The notes: generated by a model not told the origin, from the letters alone. 64,000 nucleotides of DNA from Mucilaginibacter celer (GCF_003576455.2 NZ_CP032869.1:1-64000); one strand, 5' to 3'; positions 16,831 to 25,969 are shown, numbered from the stretch's first letter. Made by a program: numbers and translations.

Positions 16831-18120
16831 TTAACTATTCATAATCTCTTCAATATGATCGGCTTCAACCGGGATGTTACCCATCAAATCGATATTGCCA
16901 TCTTTGGTTATCAGGATATTGTTTTCAAGGCGGACGCCTAAGCCTTCTTCAGGTATGTAGATGCCTGGTTCGCAGGTTAGTATGTTTCCAGGTTCGAATG
17001 GTTTGTACCGGCTGGCATAATCATGCACGTCCAGGCCAAGATGGTGCGAGGTGCCGTGCATAAAGTATTTTTTATATAACGGGGCGTTTTTATCCTGTTT
17101 TTCAACGTCGTGCCTGTCAAGCAGCCCGATATCAATGAGTTGGCCTGTCATTATTTTGCCAACCTCTTCGTGGTAGTCGTTCCAAACAGTACCATCAATC
17201 AATAGTTTTGTAGCTTCGCGCATTACGGTTAAAACAGCGTTATAAACCTGGCGCTGGCGGGTGGTGAAGCGGCCGTTTACGGGTATTGAGCGGGTCATAT
17301 CGGCATTGTAGTTACCATATTCGGCACCAAAATCAAGCAGTATCACGTCGCCGTCTTTACATACCTGGTTGTTGTCGTTGTAGTGTAACACGATAGCGTT
17401 TGCGCCAGAGGCTATAATGGGGTTATAACCATGGCCTGTAGCACGTTGGCGTATAAATTCGTGAATAATTTCGGCCTCAATTTCGTACTCGGTTACCCCT
17501 GGTTTTGTGAACTTTAAAACACGTCTGAAGGCATCGTTGGTAATATCGCAAGCCTTTTGCGTGAGCTCGATTTCAATGTCGGATTTTACAACACGGAGGT
17601 CGCGCATAATGGGGGCCGAACGGGTATAATTATGAAGCGGATATTTTAGTTTAAGCGCTTCGTACATACGGTAATCCCGGTAAGGAACCGTGTGTACATA
17701 GCGATCATTTTCGTTGGCGTTAATGTAAATGTTTTCGGCGTAGTTAATAATACTGTGCAATATGGTATCGTACTCGCTCAGCCAAAAAATGTTTTCAATG
17801 CCCGAGGCCTCGCGGGCTTCCTCTTTAGTATACTTGTGCCCCTCCCAAATAGCTATATGTTCGTTGGTTTGTCTTAAAAAAAGTACTTCCCTGTACGCCT
17901 TATTAGGACAATCAGGGTACAAAATCAGGATGCTTTGCTCCTGATCGATGCCTGTTAAATAAAAAAAATCGGGGTTTTGCTTAAACATAAAAGCCTGATC
18001 ACCACTGCGCGGGAACTCATCCGCAGCGTGAAAAATAGCGATTGAGTTGGGTTTTGTTCGCGAAACGAAATTTTTTCTATTATTTGTAAATAAGCTATTT
18101 TTTATCGGCAGATATTTCAT
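16831..18120 (-). CDS. pepP: Xaa-Pro aminopeptidase (M24 family, PepP type)
   Basis: This 429-residue metallopeptidase has an N-terminal creatinase-like domain (about 1-165) and a pita-bread catalytic domain. The metal ligands are visible: VILLDFGAEYGNYNADMTRS (two Asp), HGTSHHLGLDVHD (His), CEPGIYIPEEG (Glu) and GVRLENNILIT (Glu). The length and N-terminal domain match PepP, which removes an N-terminal residue next to proline. The first ATG at 18120 places the creatinase domain normally. No operon partner is apparent. Confidence 0.94.
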   Translation of the reverse strand: MKYLPIKNSLFTNNRKNFVSRTKPNSIAIFHAADEFPRSGDQAFMFKQNPDFFYLTGIDQEQSILILYPDCPNKAYREVLFLRQTNEHIAIWEGHKYTKEEAREASGIENIFWLSEYDTILHSIINYAENIYINANENDRYVHTVPYRDYRMYEALKLKYPLHNYTRSAPIMRDLRVVKSDIEIELTQKACDITNDAFRRVLKFTKPGVTEYEIEAEIIHEFIRQRATGHGYNPIIASGANAIVLHYNDNNQVCKDGDVILLDFGAEYGNYNADMTRSIPVNGRFTTRQRQVYNAVLTVMREATKLLIDGTVWNDYHEEVGKIMTGQLIDIGLLDRHDVEKQDKNAPLYKKYFMHGTSHHLGLDVHDYASRYKPFEPGNILTCEPGIYIPEEGLGVRLENNILITKDGNIDLMGNIPVEADHIEEIMNS

Positions 18121-18222
18121 ATTTTATAGTCGATTATTTTCGTAAGTCAATTTTTTTTAGTTATTTGTGTAACTATTACAATTTTTGGAACAATGTTTGG
18201 TCATGGTTTCAAACATAATTAC

Positions 18223-18230
18223 TAAATTTG
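18223..18230 (+). promoter_or_regulatory. Candidate -7 box for the OmpA-family gene
   Basis: TAAATTTG matches the Bacteroidota TAnnTTTG element 38 bp before the ATG. A TTTG at 18196-18199 could be the -33 element, though the 23-bp spacing is slightly long. Confidence 0.5.
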
Positions 18231-18268
18231 AAAAAAATCACAATTAAAATCGTTTAATCTTAAAAACT

Positions 18269-19636
18269 ATGAATTATTCTACATTAAAGAAAACAGTCGC
18301 ATTGTCTTTTGCTTCTTTGATGGTTGCCGGTTTAGCTCAGGCTCAGTCGGACTCAACCAAAATGGCAACTACAACGTCATCTGAAACCTCTACGGCCAAA
18401 GTATTTGGCGGTTTAGGTCAGTACAGGAAATTTAGCATTGGTGTTAACGGTGGTATTACATCACAATCGTTAGCTACAGGTGGCTCATCTGATTTCCAAA
18501 AGAAAAAACTTAGCCTTGGCTACGGTATTTCATTGAAAGAGCAATTAGCTCATTCATTTGCCTTACAGTTAGACCTGAACGGCGGTAAAATTAAAGGTGA
18601 AAACCCTGTACGTGCCAATGGTACTTACCGTGACACTTACGTTAGCTACGACACCAAATTTTGGCAGGCAAGCTTAAGCGCGGTTGTTAACGTTGCTACT
18701 ATCGACTTTATCCGTCGTAAAAATGCTGTTAACTTCTACTTCAAAGCAGGTGGTGGTATCGCGTTTTATGATCCAACAATTTCTCGTAACGATGGTGCAG
18801 GTAACACTTTTACCGGTCACTTCAAAAACAACAACACCAGCGGTACCCACTACGTAAAAGAATTGGTTATCCCTGTAGGTGCAGGTGTTAAATTCCGTTT
18901 AAGCGACGCGGTTGCTTTAGACCTGGGTTACACTCAAAACTATGTTGACGGTGACAACCTTGACGGCTTCAAAAGAGCATATCCAACTAAAGACCACTAC
19001 TCATACGGTTACGCTGGTTTAGAATTCACTTTGGGTTCAAAATCAAAACCGGTATTGGAGTGGGTGAACCCGGTTGCTATGATGTATGACGAACTGTATG
19101 ATGCAGCTTTACGTCAGGAAGTTGAAGCTTTAAAAGGCCGTGTTGCTAACGTTGAAACTGCTGTTAACGACCTGAAAAAAGATTCTGACGGTGACGGTGT
19201 TGCTGATCAGTTTGACAAATGCCCAGGTACTGCTGCAGGTAGTGTAGTTGATGGTTCTGGTTGCGTTATCGTATTCCCTAAAGCTGCAGCCGATAGCGTT
19301 CCAACAGGTACTGCTTACTCAAACATCCAGTTTGAATTTGACAGTTCAGTATTACGCACTTCATCTTACCCAGTGTTAGATGCTACTTCAGCTGATTTAC
19401 GTTCATCTGGTGCTGCTGTAGAAGTTGACGGTTACGCTTCATCTGAAGGTACTGCTGCTCACAACTTATCATTATCTAAAGACCGTGCCAACTCAGTAAA
19501 AACTTACTTGGTTAACTCTGGTGTTGATGCTAAGAAAGTGAAAGTAAAAGGTTACGGTGAAACTAACCCAATTGCTGACAACTCAACTGAAGAAGGTCGC
19601 GTACTTAACCGTCGTGTACAATTCAAAAAGAAATAA
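18269..19636 (+). CDS. OmpA-family outer membrane protein
   Basis: This 455-residue protein has a signal peptide (ending LAQAQ, about residue 26), an N-terminal beta-barrel (about 45-260), a thrombospondin-type-3-like calcium motif DSDGDGVADQFDKCPG near 306-322, and a C-terminal OmpA peptidoglycan-binding domain at about 350-455 (IQFEFDSSVL, DGYASSEGTAAHNLSLSKDR, GYGETNPIADNSTEEGR). It should link the outer membrane to peptidoglycan. Codon choice is distinctly narrower than that of its neighbours (repeated GGT, GAC, AAC, TTA), a sign of very high expression, as expected for a major porin. A strong terminator follows. Confidence 0.96.
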   Translation: MNYSTLKKTVALSFASLMVAGLAQAQSDSTKMATTTSSETSTAKVFGGLGQYRKFSIGVNGGITSQSLATGGSSDFQKKKLSLGYGISLKEQLAHSFALQLDLNGGKIKGENPVRANGTYRDTYVSYDTKFWQASLSAVVNVATIDFIRRKNAVNFYFKAGGGIAFYDPTISRNDGAGNTFTGHFKNNNTSGTHYVKELVIPVGAGVKFRLSDAVALDLGYTQNYVDGDNLDGFKRAYPTKDHYSYGYAGLEFTLGSKSKPVLEWVNPVAMMYDELYDAALRQEVEALKGRVANVETAVNDLKKDSDGDGVADQFDKCPGTAAGSVVDGSGCVIVFPKAAADSVPTGTAYSNIQFEFDSSVLRTSSYPVLDATSADLRSSGAAVEVDGYASSEGTAAHNLSLSKDRANSVKTYLVNSGVDAKKVKVKGYGETNPIADNSTEEGRVLNRRVQFKKK

Positions 19637-19658
19637 TATCTGATTAAATATTATTTGC

Positions 19659-19688
19659 GAAGGCTCCGGATAACCCGGAGCCTTCTTT
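19659..19688 (+). terminator. Rho-independent terminator after ompA-family gene
   Basis: GAAGGCTCCGG and CCGGAGCCTTC pair perfectly around a five-base loop and are followed by TTTG, 22 bases after the stop. Confidence 0.88.
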
Positions 19689-19770
19689 GTTTTATGGGTT
19701 TTTGCTTTAAAACCTACACGTTATATACGGGTACGGTTTTAGGGCGAAAAAAAATATGTAAGTTTGTGTA

Positions 19771-19914
19771 ATGTATTTTTTCAGAAAGAAAGACCCCAAC
19801 AGGCCCGATAGTTTTAATTTACGGGTGATGCATTTTATTAATGCATTGGCCATTATCATGTTTCTGGCAGGCATTATCTGGAAACTGGTACAGGCATTTA
19901 TACTAAAAAAATGA
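19771..19914 (+). CDS. 47-residue single-pass membrane protein
   Basis: A small gene that automatic length cut-offs would miss. It starts MYFFRKKDPNRPDSFNLR, then has one hydrophobic helix at about 23-43 (NALAIIMFLAGIIWKLVQAF) and ends LKK. The basic N-terminus before the helix suggests the N-terminal side faces the cytoplasm. Its TGA overlaps the ATG of the RidA gene (ATGA), and a TAAGTTTG box lies at 19759-19766. I believe similar short proteins recur in Bacteroidota (possibly DUF6728), but I cannot verify the family. Function unknown. Confidence 0.72.
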   Translation: MYFFRKKDPNRPDSFNLRVMHFINALAIIMFLAGIIWKLVQAFILKK

Positions 19915-20288
19915 AAACAATTATCAATACCAACAATGCACCTGCCCCTATAGGGCCATACAACCAGGCTACTTTTGCCGGCGGATTTTTATTTGTATCG
20001 GGCCAGATCCCGATGGATCCGTTGAGCGGCGAAATTATCAGCAGTGATATTAAAGCCGAAGCAACCCAGGTGATGGAAAACATCAAAGCCATTTTAACCG
20101 AAGCTGGTTTAAGCTTTGACAACATTGTAAAAACCAGCATTTTTTTAACCGATATGCAAAACTTTGCACAGGTTAACGAAGTGTACGGAACCTATTTTAC
20201 TGCCGATTTCCCGGCCCGCGAAACCGTACAGGTTGCAGGTTTGCCTAAAGGGGTAAATGTGGAGATTTCGGTTATTGCGGTTAAGTAA
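19911..20288 (+). CDS. ridA: RidA family enamine/imine deaminase
   Basis: This 125-residue protein has all RidA/YjgF hallmarks: APAPIGPYNQATFAGGFLFV, SGQIPMDP, QVMENIKAILTEAGLSFDNI and ARETVQVAGLPKGVNVEISV, with the Arg that binds the substrate carboxylate. RidA hydrolyses the 2-aminoacrylate and other enamines released by PLP enzymes, protecting them. It is translationally coupled to the preceding 47-residue membrane protein. Confidence 0.95.
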   Translation: MKTIINTNNAPAPIGPYNQATFAGGFLFVSGQIPMDPLSGEIISSDIKAEATQVMENIKAILTEAGLSFDNIVKTSIFLTDMQNFAQVNEVYGTYFTADFPARETVQVAGLPKGVNVEISVIAVK

Positions 20289-20330
20289 TTATTGATTTCG
20301 GATTTCGGATTTTCGATTTCGGATTTATTT

Positions 20331-20538
20331 TTGTCTGAACCGGAATTAATCGAATTATTAGAATTTATTGAATTTGATAAGCATTCTGACAATTTCTTAA
20401 TTCATTTAATTCCGGTTCAGACATTATTCTGCTAATCCTCAAATTCTGTAAATTCTGATTCAGACAAATCGAAAAGCAAATTCCAAAAATTCACCAAATT
20501 CGTTTAATTCCGGTTCAGACAAATTCTGATTCAGACAA
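20331..20538. repeat. Cluster of TTGTCTGAACCGGAATT inverted repeats before recG
   Basis: Five units of the same 17-bp palindrome half occur here: TTGTCTGAACCGGAATT at 20331-20347, AATTCCGGTTCAGACA at 20408-20423, AATTCTGATTCAGACAA at 20451-20467, AATTCCGGTTCAGACAA at 20506-20522, and AATTCTGATTCAGACAA at 20522-20538. The last unit ends three bases before the recG ATG. Related pairs occur at 24205-24301, 32820-33001 and 40684-40785. Confidence 0.85.
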
Positions 20539-20541
20539 TCA

Positions 20542-22641
20542 ATGGATCCTTTTCAAACGCCGCTTGTTTATTTAAAAGGTGTAGGCCAGTCAAGGGCCGA
20601 AGTGTTGAAGAAGGATCTTGAACTGCATACTTTTGAGGATTTGCTGCGCCATTTTCCGTTCAGGTATATAGACCGTACGCGGTTTTATAAGGTGCGTGAG
20701 ATAAAGGAGGAATTGCCTTATGTACAGGTGCTGGCCCGCGTAGTAAGCAAAGAGATCGTTGGCGAAAAGCAAAGCCGTCGCCTGGTGGCTAAAGCTAAAG
20801 ATGATACCGGAATTATTGAGCTGGTATGGTTTAAGGGCATTAACTGGATTGAGAAAACCATTATCCCCGGCAATGTTTATATATTATTTGGCAAGCCAGG
20901 TTATTTTAACATGATGCCCCAGATGGCGCATCCCGAAATGGAGCCCTATGTACCCGGTGCCCAAAAGCAGGGAAACCTGGCTTTGCAGCCTGTTTATAAT
21001 TCGACAGAAAAGCTTAAGCAATTTCAACTGGATAGCAAGGGCATTCAAAAACTTACCGCTGCTTTACTGGGTTTGCACGCTAAAGATATCCGCGAAAACC
21101 TGCCCTTGTACATCATTAACCAGTTTAAGCTGCTTAACCGGGCGGATGCTTACCGTAATATTCATTTTCCGGGCGATGCTACTTTACTTAATGAAGCCCT
21201 TTACAGGTTAAAGTTTGAGGAATTGTTTTTTTTGCAATTGAAGCTGCTTAAAAACAAATTGCTGCATACCCAAAAGTTTAAGGGTAATGTATTTGATAAG
21301 GTAGGTAATTACTTTAATGATTTTTATCACCATAAGCTGCCTTTTACATTAACCGATCCGCAAAAAAGGGTATTGAAAGAGATAAGGCAGGATACCCAGC
21401 GTGGTGTACAAATGAACCGGTTGTTGCAGGGCGACGTAGGCAGCGGCAAAACCGTTGTGGCGCTGATGAGTATGCTGATAGCTATTGATAATGGCTTTCA
21501 AACCTGTATTATGGCACCTACCGAGATTTTGGCCAATCAGCATTACCAAACCATTAAAAGTTTAGTGGGCGATGATTTTATTGAAGTGGCCCTGCTAACC
21601 GGATCGACCACGGCAAAGGCCCGCCGAGTGCTACATCAAAAACTGGAAGATGGTGATTTAAAAATACTGGTAGGTACCCATGCACTTATTGAAGATAAGG
21701 TGCAGTTTAAAAATCTGGGTTTTGTGGTGATTGACGAGCAGCACCGCTTTGGTGTGGAGCAGCGCGCCAAGCTCTGGCGAAAAAACATTATTCCCCCGCA
21801 CATACTGGTGATGACGGCCACCCCTATTCCGCGAACATTGGCTATGACTTTATACGGCGATCTGGATGTATCGGTGATCGACCAGCTGCCCGCCGGACGT
21901 AAACCTATTGAAACCCGGCATTTTTATGAAAGCCAGCGCCTGCGCATGTTTGGTTTTATGAAACGGGAGATAGCTTTGGGCAGGCAGGTTTATGTGGTTT
22001 ACCCGCTGATACAGGAGAGTGAAAAACTCGATCTGAAAAATTTGCAGGATGGTATAGAAGCGATGTCGCGCGAATTTCCGCCGCCTCAGTATAATTTGAG
22101 TATTGTACACGGCAAAATGAAACCTGCCGAAAAGGATTTTGAGATGCAGCGTTTTATTAAAGGGCAAACACAAATTATGGTAGCCACTACGGTTATTGAG
22201 GTTGGGGTGAACGTGCCTAATGCATCGGTAATGATTATTGAAAATGCCGAGCGTTTTGGCCTCTCACAATTGCACCAGTTAAGGGGCAGGGTAGGGCGTG
22301 GTGCCGAACAATCATACTGTATTTTGATGAGTAGCCATAAGCTGAGCCACGATGGTAAGATCAGGTTGGAGACGATGGTGAAAACCAATAACGGTTTCGA
22401 AATCTCGGAGATTGACCTGCAATTGCGTGGCCCCGGAAATATTGAAGGTACCCAGCAAAGTGGTGTGGTTGACCTGAAAGTTGCCAATCTGGCTACCGAT
22501 CAGGAACTGCTATTTAAAGTGCGCAAATTTGTTGAAACTATTTTTGAAAAAGATCCTCAATTGGCACACCCTGAAAACCAGGTACTGCACCATGCTTTTG
22601 AAACCAAGGGTATGGGGTTGAGTTGGGATAAGATATCGTAA
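20542..22641 (+). CDS. recG: ATP-dependent DNA helicase RecG
   Basis: This 699-residue superfamily 2 helicase acts on stalled replication forks and Holliday junctions. It has the N-terminal wedge/OB domain (about 60-160), Walker A LLQGDVGSGKTV near 296, a DEQH box FVVIDEQHRFGVEQRAKLW near 398, motif III ILVMTATPIPRTLAMTLYGD, and motif VI QLHQLRGRVGRGAEQSYC. The length matches the family. The ATG at 20542 sits immediately after a run of palindromic repeats, so its 5' leader consists mostly of repeat DNA. Confidence 0.97.
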   Translation: MDPFQTPLVYLKGVGQSRAEVLKKDLELHTFEDLLRHFPFRYIDRTRFYKVREIKEELPYVQVLARVVSKEIVGEKQSRRLVAKAKDDTGIIELVWFKGINWIEKTIIPGNVYILFGKPGYFNMMPQMAHPEMEPYVPGAQKQGNLALQPVYNSTEKLKQFQLDSKGIQKLTAALLGLHAKDIRENLPLYIINQFKLLNRADAYRNIHFPGDATLLNEALYRLKFEELFFLQLKLLKNKLLHTQKFKGNVFDKVGNYFNDFYHHKLPFTLTDPQKRVLKEIRQDTQRGVQMNRLLQGDVGSGKTVVALMSMLIAIDNGFQTCIMAPTEILANQHYQTIKSLVGDDFIEVALLTGSTTAKARRVLHQKLEDGDLKILVGTHALIEDKVQFKNLGFVVIDEQHRFGVEQRAKLWRKNIIPPHILVMTATPIPRTLAMTLYGDLDVSVIDQLPAGRKPIETRHFYESQRLRMFGFMKREIALGRQVYVVYPLIQESEKLDLKNLQDGIEAMSREFPPPQYNLSIVHGKMKPAEKDFEMQRFIKGQTQIMVATTVIEVGVNVPNASVMIIENAERFGLSQLHQLRGRVGRGAEQSYCILMSSHKLSHDGKIRLETMVKTNNGFEISEIDLQLRGPGNIEGTQQSGVVDLKVANLATDQELLFKVRKFVETIFEKDPQLAHPENQVLHHAFETKGMGLSWDKIS

Positions 22642-22659
22642 GTAATTCATTTACCAACA

Positions 22660-22754
22660 CGTCATTGCGAGGTACGAAGCAATCCCCGATTAGCAAATCG
22701 ACCATGAAAATCCGCCCTGTATAGTTTGGGATTGCTTCGTGCCTCGCAATGACG
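22660..22754. repeat. Inverted repeat CGTCATTGCGAGG...CCTCGCAATGACG
   Basis: Arms of 27 bases at 22660-22686 and 22728-22754 match at 26 positions, with cores GTCATTGCGAGG, ACGAAGCAATC and their complements. This sequence type is a common dispersed palindrome in many bacterial genomes. It lies between recG and the M28 peptidase gene. Confidence 0.8.
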
Positions 22755-22785
22755 TTATTTATAGTGTATTTTCCCCCTCAAATAC

Positions 22786-22793
22786 TATATTTG
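22786..22793 (+). promoter_or_regulatory. Candidate -7 box for the M28 peptidase gene
   Basis: TATATTTG fits TAnnTTTG 22 bp before the ATG. No clear -33 TTG is seen at the expected spacing, so the call is weak. Confidence 0.35.
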
Positions 22794-22815
22794 GTAAACT
22801 GATCTTGTTATCCAC

Positions 22816-24195
22816 ATGAAGAAATTTACCCTCTTATTTTCTGCGGCGTTACTGTGCACGCAAGTTAAAGCACAGGATTCATTAACTATCCGAAAAATAT
22901 ACGACGAAGCCCTGGTGAACGGTCAGTGTTATGAAAACCTGCGTTACCTGTGCAAAAATATCGGTCAGCGGATAAGCGGATCGGAAGGTGCGCAAAAATC
23001 TGTTGATTGGAGCAAAAAGTTGATGGAGGGCTATGGCTTTAATAAGGTGTACCTGCAGGAAGTAATGGTGCCACATTGGGTACGCGGAGCAAAAGAAGAA
23101 GCCGCCATTATTGATGGTAAGACCCGTATCCCCGTGCCAATTGTTGCTTTAGGTATGAGTATAGCTACACCTAAAGCTGGCATCACCGCCAATGTTATCG
23201 AAGTTAAAAGTATTAAAGAACTGGAAGGGCTTGGTGAAAGCGTTATAAAAGGTAAAATAGTTTTCTTTAACCGTGCGTTCGACCCGCGTTTTATTGAAAC
23301 GGGAATGGCTTACGGTACCGCCGGCGATCAGCGTTTTATGGGGCCTGCTGTTGCTGCCAAATTGGGCGCTGCTGGCGTTATTGTACGTTCGCTTACCGAA
23401 ATTATAGACGATTATCCGCATACCGGTGCTACCCTGGCTGCTCCCGGCAGTAAAATGATCCCGGCCGCGGCGATCTCGACCAAAGCGGCTAATAAACTAA
23501 GCGCCATGTTAAAAATGCGCAAGTTCCCGGCGGCTAAGTTTTATTTTAAGCAAAACTGCCAGTTACTGCCCGATGTAAAATCGTACAACGTAATAGGCGA
23601 GCTCACCGGTACCGAAAATCCTAATAAATTCATCACTGTTGGCGGTCACCTCGATTCGTGGGATTTGGCCGAAGGCGCGCATGATGATGGTACAGGCGTA
23701 ATGCAATCGGCCGAGGTGCTGCGTATTTTTAAAGCGGTAGGTTATAAACCTAAAAACTCGGTACGCGCAGTGTTTTTTATGAACGAAGAGAACGGCCATA
23801 AAGGTGGTTTAAAATATGCCGAACTGGCCGCGCAAAACAAAGAGCAACACATTGCCGCTATCGAAACCGACGAAGGCGGCTTTACCCCGCGCGGTTTCAG
23901 CTTTGCCGATGTATCAAAAGAATTTATTAAAAACATAAACGATAAATACAAAGCTATTTTAGAGCCCTACGAGGTGGATAAATTAACCATTGGCGGTGCC
24001 GGTACTGATATCGAACCAATGAAGGAAACTTTACCGGGCGTTGTTTTAATAGGCTTCCGTCCGGATTCGCAACGGTATTTTGATTTACATCATACTGCCA
24101 AAGATGTTTTTGAAAATGTAAATAAACGCGAGTTGGAATTAGGTGCAGCGGGTATGGCAGCGTTTATTTATCTGATAGATCAGCACGGGTTGTAA
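22816..24195 (+). CDS. Exported M28 family zinc peptidase with PA-like insert
   Basis: This 459-residue protein has a signal peptide (ending KAQD near 20) and an M28 co-catalytic zinc site: GGHLDSWDLAEGAHDDGTGV near 275 (His and Asp ligands), FFMNEENGHKGG (Glu base and ligand), AIETDEGG (Asp) and DLHHTAKDVFE (His). A protease-associated-like region lies at about 115-230. The order resembles carboxypeptidase Q and bacterial M28 aminopeptidases, which act in the periplasm on small peptides. Exact specificity is unknown. Confidence 0.92.
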   Translation: MKKFTLLFSAALLCTQVKAQDSLTIRKIYDEALVNGQCYENLRYLCKNIGQRISGSEGAQKSVDWSKKLMEGYGFNKVYLQEVMVPHWVRGAKEEAAIIDGKTRIPVPIVALGMSIATPKAGITANVIEVKSIKELEGLGESVIKGKIVFFNRAFDPRFIETGMAYGTAGDQRFMGPAVAAKLGAAGVIVRSLTEIIDDYPHTGATLAAPGSKMIPAAAISTKAANKLSAMLKMRKFPAAKFYFKQNCQLLPDVKSYNVIGELTGTENPNKFITVGGHLDSWDLAEGAHDDGTGVMQSAEVLRIFKAVGYKPKNSVRAVFFMNEENGHKGGLKYAELAAQNKEQHIAAIETDEGGFTPRGFSFADVSKEFIKNINDKYKAILEPYEVDKLTIGGAGTDIEPMKETLPGVVLIGFRPDSQRYFDLHHTAKDVFENVNKRELELGAAGMAAFIYLIDQHGL

Positions 24196-24204
24196 ACTTT
24201 GATG

Positions 24205-24301
24205 TTGTCTGAATCAGAATTTACAGAATTTTAAAATTTTCAGAATTGATAGAATGGCTATTCTGTTAATTCTCGAATTCTGTAAATTCTGATTCAGACA
24301 A
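24205..24301. repeat. Perfect 17-bp inverted repeat, TTGTCTGAATCAGAATT type
   Basis: TTGTCTGAATCAGAATT at 24205-24221 and AATTCTGATTCAGACAA at 24285-24301 are exact reverse complements around an AT-rich centre. It is the same family as the recG-upstream cluster and lies between the M28 peptidase and the MFS gene. Confidence 0.85.
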
Positions 24302-24344
24302 TCTCATGTTCATGCTCTAAGCCTACCAATCAAGGTTCTTTTAC

Positions 24345-24352
24345 TACCTTTG
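24345..24352 (+). promoter_or_regulatory. Candidate -7 box for the MFS gene
   Basis: TACCTTTG fits the TAnnTTTG consensus 25 bp before the GTG start. No strong -33 element is visible. Confidence 0.4.
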
Positions 24353-24377
24353 CGGCACATCATAAAAACCACCTACC

Positions 24378-25697
24378 GTGACCGAAGAAGGCGATAGTAA
24401 ACCCCAAAAAGTAGATTCGTTTGCAGCATTGCGTTATAAAGATTTCAGAGCTTATATAGGCATGCGTTTTTGTTTCACCCTTGCATATTCCATGCAGGCC
24501 GTAGTGCTCGGCTTTTACATTTACAGCATTACCCACAGTAAAATAGCCCTTGGTTATATTGGTTTGTGCGAGGCTATTCCGGCCATCGGTATAGCGTTGT
24601 ATGGCGGCTATATTGCCGATAAATCTGAAAAGCGGAAAATGCTTTTACTCATTTTTAGTGGCGTGTTACTTACTTCATTAGTGATGTTTACCGTTACGCT
24701 TAAAAGTATGAGTAATGTGATACATGCAGGGTGGATAGTGCCCATTATGTATTCCATGATATTTTGCAATGGTATAGCACGTGCCTTTTACGGCCCTGCC
24801 ACTTTTACTATTTATGCCAATAGTATTCCTAAAGAATTATACCCTAATGGCAGTACCTGGAGCAGTAGCAGCTGGCAGGTAGCAGCTATTTTAGGTCCGG
24901 CAGCAGGTGGTTTAATTTACGGTTATACTAATAAGATTATTCCTGGATTAATAGGTATAACCGCGGTGTTTGGCTGTATCTTGTTTTTACTGGTAATATC
25001 GTTAGTGCTGGTTTTCATGCTTCGTAAATATCCAGCGCAATACGTTCCTAAAGAAAGTATCTGGAAAAGCCTTTCGGAAGGGATCACTTTTGTATTTAGT
25101 AATAAGATGATGATAGGTGCTATGAGCCTTGACTTATTCTCGGTGTTTTTTGGTGGTGCCGTTGCATTGCTTCCTGTTTTTGCGAATGAGATATTGAAAG
25201 TTGGTGCCGAGGGTTTGGGTATCATGAGGGCTATGTCATCATTAGGAGCAGTGTTAACCATGCTGGTAATGACCCGCTTTTCGCCCATGGGTAAGCCGTG
25301 GCGAAATCTGCTTGTCGCTGTAACAGGTTTCGGTTTATCAATTATCTGTTTCGGTTTATCAACCAATTTTTACCTCTCGCTGTTGTTCATCTTTACCGAA
25401 GGTGCTTTTGATAGTATCAGCGTAATTATCCGCGGTACATTGATGCAATTGTTAACGCCCGATCATATGCGTGGCCGGGTATCAGCAGTTAACCAGATGT
25501 TTATCGGTTCATCAAACGAGATCGGTGCTTTTGAATCAGGCACGGCGGCGCAGTTGCTTGGTACTGTACCATCAGTGATTTTTGGTGGGAGTATGACGAT
25601 GCTGATTGTGGGGATTACTTATCTTAAAACTAAAAAACTGATCCCGTTGTCGTTGCAGCAAATTCACGCACCGGGTGAGGACGGAATAAAAGAATAG
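24378..25697 (+). CDS. Major facilitator superfamily transporter
   Basis: This 439-residue protein has about 12 hydrophobic helices. The early cytoplasmic loop ADKSEKRKMLLLIFSG is the MFS loop 2-3 signature region in the DHA3/enterobactin exporter-like group. A later GTLMQLLTPDHMRGRVSAVN is typical of these proteins. They usually export siderophores, drugs or other small molecules; the substrate here cannot be inferred. The start is a GTG at 24378 with no competing ATG in frame before the first helix. Confidence 0.9.
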   Translation: MTEEGDSKPQKVDSFAALRYKDFRAYIGMRFCFTLAYSMQAVVLGFYIYSITHSKIALGYIGLCEAIPAIGIALYGGYIADKSEKRKMLLLIFSGVLLTSLVMFTVTLKSMSNVIHAGWIVPIMYSMIFCNGIARAFYGPATFTIYANSIPKELYPNGSTWSSSSWQVAAILGPAAGGLIYGYTNKIIPGLIGITAVFGCILFLLVISLVLVFMLRKYPAQYVPKESIWKSLSEGITFVFSNKMMIGAMSLDLFSVFFGGAVALLPVFANEILKVGAEGLGIMRAMSSLGAVLTMLVMTRFSPMGKPWRNLLVAVTGFGLSIICFGLSTNFYLSLLFIFTEGAFDSISVIIRGTLMQLLTPDHMRGRVSAVNQMFIGSSNEIGAFESGTAAQLLGTVPSVIFGGSMTMLIVGITYLKTKKLIPLSLQQIHAPGEDGIKE

Positions 25698-25710
25698 TAA
25701 GATTATTATT

Positions 25711-25796
25711 TTGTCACCTGAGGAACGAAGGATCTTCTTCAATAAGCAAACCCGCTTTACAGGGCGAAGAAGATGCTTGATTCCTCAGCTTGACAA
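25711..25796. repeat. Inverted repeat TTGTCA...GGATCTTCTTC element
   Basis: The left arm (25711-25740) contains CTGAGGAACGAAGGATC and ends TCTTCTTC. The right arm (25766-25796) begins GAAGAAGAT, contains GATTCCTCAGCTTG and ends ACAA. It pairs into a long imperfect hairpin. Similar CTGAGG...GATCTTC repeats are common in Bacteroidota. It separates the MFS gene from the SDR gene. Confidence 0.72.
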
Positions 25797-25969
25797 GTCT
25801 GTACTCTATTTTTAACTGCATGTTTATTATCATGAAGTTTTCATGTAGCCAATATTATTTTTACCCTATCCCCTTGTTTTGCTGCCTTATAAATTCACAT
25901 CTTTACGCTGCCTAAAACGGCATAATCAAACCAATACAATACTTTAAACAAAACTCACCCTTACAAACA

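Noticed and set aside
22808..22816. Perfect DnaA box TTATCCACA
   Set aside because: It occurs once, directly before the M28 gene and 22 kb from dnaA. An origin would have a cluster of boxes, so I treat it as chance.
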